Source of the DNA: a virus
Strand: one strand, 5' to 3'
Length of the DNA stretch: 41,057 bases
Virus record (IMG/VR): IMGVR_UViG_3300042007_000062
Location: 1 to 41,057 of that record
Shown here: in pieces, positions 1 through 7,116 of the stretch
Layout of the letters: each line of letters starts with the position of its first letter
How positions within the stretch are numbered: position 1 is the stretch's first letter
Notes under the pieces: generated by a model
The model's input: the letters and a program-made list of their open reading frames with translations, nothing else
Databases searched by the model: none
Told to the model about the DNA's origin: nothing
Position numbers and translations under genes: made by a program

Positions 1-127
1 GCCGCCTGAAATCGTGACAGCGCCAGCCGCGCCATTGGTTGCAGTGGTTCCGCCTTTGATGGATACGTTGCCGCCCCCCGCTGAACTGGCGTCAGCAGGT
101 TGAATAAGGATATCACCGGGCACGGCG
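1..127. repeat. 127-bp terminal direct repeat, left copy
   Basis: These bases are identical to the last 127 bases of the window. The fibre gene stays in frame when the two ends are merged, so the repeat marks circular closure. A length of 127 equals a common assembler k-mer size, which suggests an assembly overlap and not a biological terminal repeat. It lies inside the glycine-rich fibre coding region. Confidence 0.95.
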
Positions 128-1452
128 CTAGAATTGCCGGGGTCGCCGCTCGAAATAACCGTATTGCCGCCAACGCCCGCCGTCGTGCCAGCACTTGACC
201 CCGTGCCGCCTTTGATAGTCAACGTGGCGCCTGCGCCAGTGCCAGAATTGGCACCGCCCTTGATGATTCCAGGCGTCGCGGTCGATCCGACGATGAGAAT
301 GTTATTCGTCTTATCCCACGTCAGATCGGCATCACCGCCAAAGGCGCCGCCGTCGTTAAATTGGATTTGCGTAGTTGAACCGCCCGGCGTGCCGCCACCG
401 CCACCGACCGCGCTTGCAACGTACGTCTTAACCGCCTTTTGCGTCGGCACCAGACCGTCACTATTGGCCGCAAACGTGCCGTCAGTCGAAAGGGTTACAG
501 CACTGTCCTTGATGATTTTCCCGCCCGTGCCGTCGTACAGCGCGAGCGCGTTATCGGTCGCGGAAGTCGGCCCGATTACGGCGCCGTCAATGTTCACTTG
601 CGTAATGTTCCAGTTTGCGCCGACCGTCGCGTGATTGCCTGCCGCCGTACCATCCGTGATGCAGTACAGCGTATCGCCCGCCTCGACGTTCGGCCCCGAC
701 GCGCCGCCGATTTTGCCCGCGACGCTGACTTTGTACAGGTGCCCGGCGTCGGCGGCGGGGTAATTGGGATTCCCCGAACAATCGATGATGCCCTTGAAAA
801 TCATGACATCGCTTGCGCCGCTCGTCGCGATGGAATCGATATACGCCTTGACCGCCTTTTGAGTCGGCGTGCGCAAATCGCTGTCTGCGCTCAACGTCGT
901 GTCTGTATCTGCGGCCAGCGTCGCGGCGCTGCCAAGGCCCAACGTCGTACGCGCTGCTGCGGCGTCCGCATCGTCAATCAGCGTACGCCCGAACGCACTA
1001 AGCACGCCGCTATCGATTGTCCACGTTGCGCCGCTGCCGCTTACGACAACATCGCCCTTATCCCCATCTGCCAGCGCCGCCGATCCCGCCAACGTCGTGC
1101 GCTTATCGCTATAGCTCGTGACGCTCGACGCGCCCGTAACGATTTCATACAGCGGCACCTTACCGCCCGTGAAACTCGACGTATTCACGGTAACGGCGCC
1201 GGTAGTCGCGTTCGCCTCAACGTAATTCGTCGCGGACGCGGTAAGCGTGACCGTGCCGTTTGCGACCGTGACCACCGCGCCCGATGCGATGATACAGCCG
1301 CCGTAATAACCCCATGTCAGGCCCGCAGTAGTAAGCGCGCGGCGCCCGTACAGCATTGCAGGGCTTGCGGCGTCAAACAGCGCGTTTGCCGTCGTTTCCT
1401 TTTGGGACTGTGACGCGGAAATCAGATCAAGAATGGTCGTGCTATCGCTCAT
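1..1452 (-). CDS. Tail fibre protein, N-terminal 484 codons (continues across the circular join)
   Basis: First part of a 697-residue tail fibre; the rest is at the other end of the window (40930 down to 40289), in the same frame and with no stop. The start ATG lies just after the tail-tip gene. Residues 1-50 (ISASQSQKETTANALFDAAS) resemble the start of DUF2793-type phage structural proteins and would attach to the tail tip. The middle has typical fibre-shaft signatures: an ADAAAARTTLGLGSAATLA segment and two copies of a PTQKAVKxY motif, each followed by a small residue-rich linker. From about residue 400 the chain becomes glycine-rich with repeated short beta strands. The likely role is host-receptor binding. 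No chaperone or lyase motif is visible. The overlapping long reading frames on the other strand are shadows. Confidence 0.9.
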   Translation of the reverse strand, partial: MSDSTTILDLISASQSQKETTANALFDAASPAMLYGRRALTTAGLTWGYYGGCIIASGAVVTVANGTVTLTASATNYVEANATTGAVTVNTSSFTGGKVPLYEIVTGASSVTSYSDKRTTLAGSAALADGDKGDVVVSGSGATWTIDSGVLSAFGRTLIDDADAAAARTTLGLGSAATLAADTDTTLSADSDLRTPTQKAVKAYIDSIATSGASDVMIFKGIIDCSGNPNYPAADAGHLYKVSVAGKIGGASGPNVEAGDTLYCITDGTAAGNHATVGANWNITQVNIDGAVIGPTSATDNALALYDGTGGKIIKDSAVTLSTDGTFAANSDGLVPTQKAVKTYVASAVGGGGGTPGGSTTQIQFNDGGAFGGDADLTWDKTNNILIVGSTATPGIIKGGANSGTGAGATLTIKGGTGSSAGTTAGVGGNTVISSGDPGNSSAVPGDILIQPADASSAGGGNVSIKGGTTATNGAAGAVTISGG

Positions 1453-1463
1453 TGCATCCCCTG

Positions 1464-2372
1464 TTAAATCGTCGCGCTCGCCGGATAGCCCCGACCGACA
1501 ACGCCACTTATTTGATAGATCCGCACGCAAATGGACGATTGCACCGTGCCGAAGTCTGCGACTTGCTGCGCTGCCGTGTACGTCACGGCGGGCGCGGTAA
1601 TGCCCGTAATGGTCCGCACCAGGGCGCCAAACCCCGCGCTATAAATCTCGACCTCGTACGCCTCCACGTCTTCCGACAGCGGCACATCGACGTAATCGCG
1701 CCATTCGCCCGACAGCCGCCCGCGCCGAATCCATGACAACAAAAGCGCGCCATCCGAAGCGCGCCCGCCGCCGACATGGGCGGGCGCGTATGGCTTCAAC
1801 GCCGCGCCGTCGTTTGTAAAGGAACGCGCTGGCGAATCCGCCAATGAAGCGCCAACCGTCACCACCTTGTAAAGCCGCGTTTTACCAATGTCGGCCGTTA
1901 CTTGCGCAATCCTTTTCAGCGTCATCGGGTGAAGTAAAACGAAACGATCCCCGATGCTATGCGCGCCGATCTGCGCTTCCGTCCCGCGCTGCCCGCGCAG
2001 GAATCCGCGCAGTCTGTAAATGCCATCCGAACCAAGCACGGCATCTCGGAAGCACAGCACTTCGTCACCGATCAACGCCGCTTGCGCGCCTTCAAGCATG
2101 CCCGCGTATGTGACCGATGAAAGCGCACCGACGTTAAGCGAAATGCTTACCGTATTCAGTTCATCGACCGTATTGCCGCCCGCGTAATCGCCCAGCACAT
2201 CAAGGGTATATCCCATCGTGGCGCGCGCCGTGAAATTCGCGATTGCCTGATAGGTTGCGCCGTCATCGTTCGATTGAAACAGGACCGCGCCGCCCCAACT
2301 ATCCGCCATGCTTGACGCCGCCGCGTAAAAACCGGGATCGTTATCAACGTCCCGCAATGCGTTGATATTCAT
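1464..2372 (-). CDS. Tail tip protein, C-terminal part (GTA host-specificity-type C-terminal domain)
   Basis: 302 residues. The segment GDEVLCFRDAVL...YRLRGFLRGQRGTE, followed by HSIGDRFVLL, is characteristic of the C-terminal domain of gene-transfer-agent-like tail tip proteins that carry host specificity. In most relatives known to me this domain is fused to the protein encoded just upstream. Here the two are separate frames that meet in a TGATG stop-start overlap, so this part is made by reinitiation, by a -1 slip, or the split is a one-base error. It probably forms the outer part of the tail tip between the NlpC/tip genes and the fibre. The N-terminus (MNINALRDVDNDPGFYAA) aligns with what is mid-protein sequence in fused homologues, which supports a split and not an independent gene. 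Confidence 0.85.
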   Translation of the reverse strand: MNINALRDVDNDPGFYAAASSMADSWGGAVLFQSNDDGATYQAIANFTARATMGYTLDVLGDYAGGNTVDELNTVSISLNVGALSSVTYAGMLEGAQAALIGDEVLCFRDAVLGSDGIYRLRGFLRGQRGTEAQIGAHSIGDRFVLLHPMTLKRIAQVTADIGKTRLYKVVTVGASLADSPARSFTNDGAALKPYAPAHVGGGRASDGALLLSWIRRGRLSGEWRDYVDVPLSEDVEAYEVEIYSAGFGALVRTITGITAPAVTYTAAQQVADFGTVQSSICVRIYQISGVVGRGYPASATI

Positions 2373-2386
2373 CAGAAAAGCTCCAA
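2364..2386 (-). other. TGATG junction splitting the tail tip gene
   Basis: In the minus-strand direction the upstream frame ends GAG CTT TTC TGA, and the downstream ATG shares the A of the stop. A -1 slip at TTC (to TTT), or one extra T in the TTTT run, would fuse the two proteins into LLELF-LMNINALRD without loss. This could be translational coupling, stop-assisted frameshifting or a homopolymer sequencing error. The heptamer here is not a classic X-XXY-YYZ slip site. Confidence 0.6.
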
Positions 2387-4759
2387 CAACGTTACGCCCG
2401 GCTGAGACACGGTTTTATCGCTTGCTTCGGGTTCGGTAACAACGACGTGCGGCGCGTAATACGCGGTTTCATCGGCCAGCGCTTCGCAGCGCAAAACGCC
2501 TTGCGGCGTTGCGTTGACCGCCGTAAGACGCATCAAATGGCCCTTGATAACAACAAGGTCAGTCGGTTCAAGGTACGAATATTTGCGGGGCAGGCTGAAT
2601 TGGTACGAAAGGCGCTCACCCCAAGAGGCGTGTAAATTGACCTCTGCGACCTCTTGGGCCTTGGTATCGGTCATAACCAACGGCACTTCAATTGTTTTCT
2701 CGTCCTGGCTGCCACCAATCAGCCGCCGCGCCTGCCGTGTCCCTTCGTCATAATCGGTTGCCGCCGACAGGTATTTAACCGAAACTGCGCGCGGCAGTTC
2801 CATTTCCATGCGGCGCACGGTTTGCAGCGGGTCGGGCGGGTCATTGCCCGGCTCATATGCCCCCAAATCGTTATCAGGAATAACGGTAACGTCAGTGCCG
2901 CCACGCTTTACAAATTTGATGATGCCTTGGCTTTCCACCGCGTCGAAATAATAGGCCGGGCGAATAGCGTCAATCGCGGCGCGCACTTCCGTTTGGCGCG
3001 AGATCACATATCCGTCAACGATGTCATCGGTCAATTGCGAAACATCATAACGGGATTCCCCGGCGCGTTCGGACAGGTCCGCAATTACTTCTGAAAGCGG
3101 GATGCCGTGCGCGGTATATCTAATTTGCGGCTCAACGATAAAAACATCGCCGTTCGGATAACTTGAAACGGCGATACGCCCACGCGGCAAAACCGCTAAA
3201 TGCGTGCCAAGTCCACCAAACGTTATCGGCGTTCCGTCCGCGTAATTTTGCGGGAATCGATTGTCGTAATAAATACATTCATCGCGTTGCCAATCTCCCG
3301 TCGCAATTTTGGAAGGCTTGAAACCGACCAGCCCCATGCCGATTTCCCATGCAAAAATCCGGTCATGGAACGGGTCGTAAACGGAATGCCACATTGAACC
3401 AAGCCCGGTCGAACCGACTTCGTGATAACCAGATGTTGGCGTTGCATATGCGGAATCCTGAAAGCTTACGAGCACGTTTGTTTTGCCGCTAGCGAACACG
3501 TCCCATTGCGTGGGCTCGGGCGAAAACGAAGACGGCTGCGCGGGGAATGATGATGCGACACCGTAACCGCCCAACGGCGTCAAATAGCCGCCGGATCGCA
3601 CCCCTGTTGATCCGCCCGTCAATGAACCGCGAACAGGATAAACACCGCAAGGCGGACCGCCACGAACGGGGCAAGTGTTAGCTTGGTTTTGCCAACTCAG
3701 ATAAGTGTAATTGTTGCCGTTGTACGCAATGCTGAATAACGGGACCGGAACAGCCGTTTCAAAACCGTCAAGCTCCCTGTATTTATCAAAGAAACTAGTA
3801 TCAATGCCAGTAACAATTACCCAATTTTCAAGCGAAATAATGTTGTAAAACGGCGTAAATTTGACAATGAATTGCGCTCCGCCGTTGTTGTCCCATGCAA
3901 TTTCAATATCATCAGAATCGGCGGCAAGAATCAGCGTATCAGGATCAACTACTTTGGTAACGGGGTCATAGCGCACCAATTCCCAATAGCCAGCAAGGCT
4001 GTTTTTATTCGTCCAATACAGTTTCGCCGTTTTGGCGTCGTAGAACATACGATGAATTTCGGCGCCATTGGTGACAAATTCGGGCGCCGGGTCGCTCATG
4101 TAGCGCCCGCCCGGCTGCAATACGGGGATAGGGCAAGTAGATACAACGGCGCCAACTTCAAAGGTCAGAAATGGGAAGCGGTTGCCGTCCTTCGCAAGCG
4201 GGAAATCCTCAAACACGACGTAAGCCGTACCGCGATACGCAGGCGCGAATCCCACGCCCTTATCAGCTTCAATCAGTGGGTCGGGCAATTGATCCTCATC
4301 GCCCAAATAAATGCGAACGGCGCCGCCTTCCAAAACGACGCCATCATAGACCAATCGTTTTTCAGGCCCGGCCCAAATGCGCGCCACACCATTAACCGGC
4401 CCCTCGCAAATCGCAACCGCGAAACTCCCGAAATACGTATAGTTCACGCTCGTTTGACTTGGCCCGCCCTTGCCGCCTTGTTCGGTTTCAGTCGCAACCT
4501 CTTTAATATCCATTGCCCAAATAACCGTGCCTTGGAGCGCGGCGGTTCCGTACACGATGGGAATAGGATTGCCATAGACAGAACTTTGCGCCCGCAGGTC
4601 TTCAAGGCGCGGGCCGTAGCTCGTGGGCAGTTTGTCCGGCAAGACAATAGCGCCAACCCCCGAACCAATCGCGTAACCATACATTGCCCCTTGCGGGCTT
4701 TGCGTGACGACACCGCCAATAATGGCGCCAATGATGCCGCCGATTTGACTACCGCTCAT
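2372..4759 (-). CDS. Tail tip protein, N-terminal part (Phage-tail_3 / GTA-like)
   Basis: 795 residues. The N-terminus (IGGIIGAIIGGVVTQSPQG) is a glycine-zipper-like hydrophobic segment typical of this family, followed by YGPRLEDLRAQSSVYGNPIPIVYG, a conserved tip-protein signature. Residues of roughly 540-770 fit the Phage-tail_3 (PF13550) domain, with PLSEVIADLSERAG and YYFDAVESQGIIKFV. The middle, about 220-500, is rich in aromatic and glycine residues and is less conserved; I cannot assign it a fold. The start ATG overlaps the stop of the NlpC/P60 gene (ATGA), as expected for an assembly order of DUF2460, DUF2163, peptidase, tip. It ends in LLELF, exactly where fused homologues continue into the next domain. 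Confidence 0.88.
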   Translation of the reverse strand: MSGSQIGGIIGAIIGGVVTQSPQGAMYGYAIGSGVGAIVLPDKLPTSYGPRLEDLRAQSSVYGNPIPIVYGTAALQGTVIWAMDIKEVATETEQGGKGGPSQTSVNYTYFGSFAVAICEGPVNGVARIWAGPEKRLVYDGVVLEGGAVRIYLGDEDQLPDPLIEADKGVGFAPAYRGTAYVVFEDFPLAKDGNRFPFLTFEVGAVVSTCPIPVLQPGGRYMSDPAPEFVTNGAEIHRMFYDAKTAKLYWTNKNSLAGYWELVRYDPVTKVVDPDTLILAADSDDIEIAWDNNGGAQFIVKFTPFYNIISLENWVIVTGIDTSFFDKYRELDGFETAVPVPLFSIAYNGNNYTYLSWQNQANTCPVRGGPPCGVYPVRGSLTGGSTGVRSGGYLTPLGGYGVASSFPAQPSSFSPEPTQWDVFASGKTNVLVSFQDSAYATPTSGYHEVGSTGLGSMWHSVYDPFHDRIFAWEIGMGLVGFKPSKIATGDWQRDECIYYDNRFPQNYADGTPITFGGLGTHLAVLPRGRIAVSSYPNGDVFIVEPQIRYTAHGIPLSEVIADLSERAGESRYDVSQLTDDIVDGYVISRQTEVRAAIDAIRPAYYFDAVESQGIIKFVKRGGTDVTVIPDNDLGAYEPGNDPPDPLQTVRRMEMELPRAVSVKYLSAATDYDEGTRQARRLIGGSQDEKTIEVPLVMTDTKAQEVAEVNLHASWGERLSYQFSLPRKYSYLEPTDLVVIKGHLMRLTAVNATPQGVLRCEALADETAYYAPHVVVTEPEASDKTVSQPGVTLLELF

Positions 4760-5208
4760 TCAACCCCCGGAAACGCATATGCTGCGACGATGCGCGCCCG
4801 CCAATCGTCCGACAGTACGTGTTCAATGACTTTGCGCACGCCCGCATAAGCGTGGATAAGCGACAGCCCGCCGCCGTGGTAATCACCCAAAATCGCCAGA
4901 TGGCACGGCTCACGCTCAAAAGCCATCAAGACGAAATCGCCCGCCGTGGCATCGTCAAGCGCAATCGGCATCGCGAACATTTCACAGCCTTTTTCAAGTT
5001 GCCCGTTTGACGGTCGCAAGCCGTATCCATGAAACTGTGCCACTTCCGGCAACGTCACGAAATCAGCGGGGTAAATGCCGCAGGCGATGCCGACGCCACG
5101 AATCAAACCGATACAGTCGCAACCGACATTTTTTTTGCTTCCCTGATGATGAAAGCGCGTCCCCAACCATGCCCGCGCCTCGGTTACTATTTCTGCTCTT
5201 GTCGCCAT
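4756..5208 (-). CDS. NlpC/P60-family tail peptidase
   Basis: 150 residues from the ATG; a TTG three codons further upstream is possible, but the GAGGA box sits about 9 nt before the ATG. The protein matches GTA/phage cell-wall peptidases of the NlpC/P60 family: EARAWLGTRFHHQG leads into GCDCIGLIRG, where the second cysteine (about residue 32) is the expected nucleophile. CHLAIL (about residue 104) and LIHAYAG give the histidines expected in the active site. It is thought to open peptidoglycan locally during DNA entry and to sit in the tail tip. It lies between the DUF2163-type gene and the tip gene, as in other phages with this tail type, and overlaps the tip gene by ATGA. Confidence 0.9.
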   Translation of the reverse strand: MATRAEIVTEARAWLGTRFHHQGSKKNVGCDCIGLIRGVGIACGIYPADFVTLPEVAQFHGYGLRPSNGQLEKGCEMFAMPIALDDATAGDFVLMAFEREPCHLAILGDYHGGGLSLIHAYAGVRKVIEHVLSDDWRARIVAAYAFPGVE

Positions 5209-5633
5209 ACTTCCCAATCCTCGGAAATCAAACCCGGCTCACCGTCCCAACGTTGGAACGACAGATAAACAGCGCCGTTTTCTTCGGGTTGCCCGTGATG
5301 CCAAACCCCCTTGCCAACACGCACAAGGTTTGCCGTAATCGGTCCGCGTTGAAAAGGTTTTACGCTCTTGCCACCGATGACGACATCGGAAGTTGTTCCG
5401 CCTAACATCAAATCACAGCTATCGACGCGGTTATGCCGATGCATCGGGACCACGGCGCCGGGCAACATCGTGATTAGTTCAACCTGCCAACAGGACTCAC
5501 GGAACAACACAACCTCGATTGCGTATTCCCCGAAAACCGTTATTAAATTCAGACGTGGACGAATCAACAGGCGGTCATCGCGCAGCATGTAGCGCGCGAA
5601 TGCCCGCGACCCGGCAAACGTGGTGGAATCCAT
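5187..5633 (-). CDS. Cupin-like protein in the tail operon
   Basis: 148 residues of unknown function. The core looks like a small cupin (double-stranded beta-helix): PGAVVPMHRHNRVDSCDLML carries two histidines in the position of cupin motif 1, and GKGVWHHGQPEENGAVYLSFQRW could be motif 2. These could bind a metal, or the fold could be purely structural. The gene sits between the DUF2163-type and NlpC genes and overlaps the latter by about 20 bases, so it is made with the tail tip genes. Possible roles are a tail-tip component or an enzyme acting on sugar or cell wall. The cupin call rests on motif spacing only. Confidence 0.6.
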   Translation of the reverse strand: MDSTTFAGSRAFARYMLRDDRLLIRPRLNLITVFGEYAIEVVLFRESCWQVELITMLPGAVVPMHRHNRVDSCDLMLGGTTSDVVIGGKSVKPFQRGPITANLVRVGKGVWHHGQPEENGAVYLSFQRWDGEPGLISEDWEVWRQEQK

Positions 5634-5641
5634 GTCCTACC

Positions 5642-6490
5642 TCAAAGACGATCCGTGCCACCCTGCTTATAAATCGCTTCCTGCGGCAAATCAGGAAAGC
5701 CGCGAAAGTTCAGGCCGTTTGCGTGTTTCGTGATGCAATCTTCGACATAGCGTTTCGTACAGCCCGCATAAACTTCGTACGTGTCGCCCTCTTCGATGAC
5801 CTCATACATTGCATGCGTCAATTCGATCACGCCCGGCGCGCTCCGTTTTACTTCCATGCTGTGGCCCGCGTTCGCGCCGGTCAGAAATGTCAGCTTTGCG
5901 CCCGTGAACCAATCCGCCTCTTCGGTACGCGTGGGGTCGTTGATAATGCGGTTTTCATCGACCGTATCAACCTCGCCATTTACCGTGATGGCTTCAAGAT
6001 CAACCTTGCATCGGGCGTCGCCCAGGTCCGCCGTACATTCTTTTGTAATCAAGCGAACAATCGTGCGCGTGTACGCCTGCAACAGCCCGCGCAATTCGAC
6101 ATTGAATGTCGAACGCCCGCCGCGCACTTCGCCCAGCGTGCCGACGCGCAGGACGTTGCGCCCTTGGGTCAGGTCCGCGTAATTAACCTCGAAAACCTCA
6201 ACGGCGGCATAGTCCCAAAGTCCAGAATGAATATCGTCATCCGTGATAGCGGGCGACGCTAGGAACCCTTCAACTTCCAGATTATCGGGATTCAATTCCG
6301 CACTGCTTGCGATGTCGGACGGCTTATATCCGTTCGCCGCAACGTAAGTGACACCATCAAAAACGATGTCACTATCATGTGTCGTTGCCGCAATCACTTC
6401 GCCATGCGTAAGGGTGACTTTCCAGCACGTCGCAATCGTTGTCGTGCCTTGCGCGTAATGCGCCTTCAATTCCGCGCTAAGGTTTTTCAT
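5642..6490 (-). CDS. DUF2163 / BR0599-family tail protein (GTA gp13-like)
   Basis: 282 residues from the ATG that overlaps the stop of the previous gene (ATGA); longer upstream readings lack support. MKNLSAELKAHYAQGTTTIATCWKVTLTHGEVIAATTHDSDIVFDGVTYVAANGYKPSD is the standard start of this family. Cysteines in ECTADLGDARCKVD and GCTKRYVEDCITKHANGLNFRGFPDLP match the conserved C-terminal pattern, a small zinc or disulfide site that ends near the NFxGFP motif. The family forms part of the baseplate hub between distal tail protein and tip. Its neighbours on both sides match the known gene order. Confidence 0.9.
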   Translation of the reverse strand: MKNLSAELKAHYAQGTTTIATCWKVTLTHGEVIAATTHDSDIVFDGVTYVAANGYKPSDIASSAELNPDNLEVEGFLASPAITDDDIHSGLWDYAAVEVFEVNYADLTQGRNVLRVGTLGEVRGGRSTFNVELRGLLQAYTRTIVRLITKECTADLGDARCKVDLEAITVNGEVDTVDENRIINDPTRTEEADWFTGAKLTFLTGANAGHSMEVKRSAPGVIELTHAMYEVIEEGDTYEVYAGCTKRYVEDCITKHANGLNFRGFPDLPQEAIYKQGGTDRL

Positions 6491-7116
6491 TCTCGGACCT
6501 CTTGCAATAGCACGGATGGACCCGCCAAAAAGCGCGAATCCGCCGCGCCGCCCGTCACCAGTTCCCAATCAATCGAATCATCGACAAAATGCACCGGCAC
6601 GTAAAATTTGCCAGTCCACGAAACGTCCTCGGGGTCGGGATCGCTAAGGATGGTCAAATGCCCCGTTTCGACGTTAAGCGTGTATCCACCCGAACCCACC
6701 GGGACATCTTCAACCAACAACACGAAGCCGAACGCACGCGGGCGCGTAATCTTGCGGTCCTTGGTCCGACCGGACCCGGCATGAGAATAACGCTTGTAAA
6801 GTTGATAGCCGCCGCCGCTTTCCAGAACAACGCCCGCGCCGTCCGCAACGCTGCTGTCCTTTGGGTCTTCGATCAGAAAACCATAAGCGCCGCCCTCCGT
6901 GATTTCGTGCAGCGCCTCGATGGCTTGCCATTGCGCGACGCCCATAGGAGCAATACCAAGTTCATATTGCCGCAGCGTTTGTGTCCAGGCGATATTGATT
7001 GACTCGTATCCGTTGTCGGTCGGAACACGCGAGTTAAAGCGCATGTTTTTCCCTCGGACGCCCGCCGCAATAACGTTATTCGGCATCACGACATCAGGCA
7101 GGACCGTAATAGGCAT
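6487..7116 (-). CDS. DUF2460-family distal tail protein (GTA gp12-like)
   Basis: 209 residues. Conserved family features include GKNMRFNSRVPTDNGYESINIAWTQTLRQYELG near the N-terminus and FLIEDPKDSSV in the middle; GYQLYKRYSHAGSGRTKDRKITRP is the typical central hairpin. The protein would form the distal tail ring joining the tail tube to the hub. Its ATG directly abuts the TAA of the tape measure gene, and its stop overlaps the next start (ATGA), so it is tightly coupled in the tail operon. Confidence 0.9.
   Translation of the reverse strand: MPITVLPDVVMPNNVIAAGVRGKNMRFNSRVPTDNGYESINIAWTQTLRQYELGIAPMGVAQWQAIEALHEITEGGAYGFLIEDPKDSSVADGAGVVLESGGGYQLYKRYSHAGSGRTKDRKITRPRAFGFVLLVEDVPVGSGGYTLNVETGHLTILSDPDPEDVSWTGKFYVPVHFVDDSIDWELVTGGAADSRFLAGPSVLLQEVRE

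Noticed and set aside
1-127. Biological direct terminal repeats as in T7-like phages
   Set aside because: The length equals a common assembly k-mer, the repeat lies inside a gene, and the packaging genes are of the cos type.
439-1413. 324-codon plus-strand reading frame opposite the tail fibre gene
   Set aside because: It is antisense to a clear fibre gene. The arginine/alanine-rich composition (RRAADFARDADF) comes from reading GC-rich coding DNA on the other strand.
3872-4849. 325-codon plus-strand reading frame opposite the tail tip gene
   Set aside because: No recognisable domains and it overlaps a conserved minus-strand gene. Codon pattern is that of a shadow frame.
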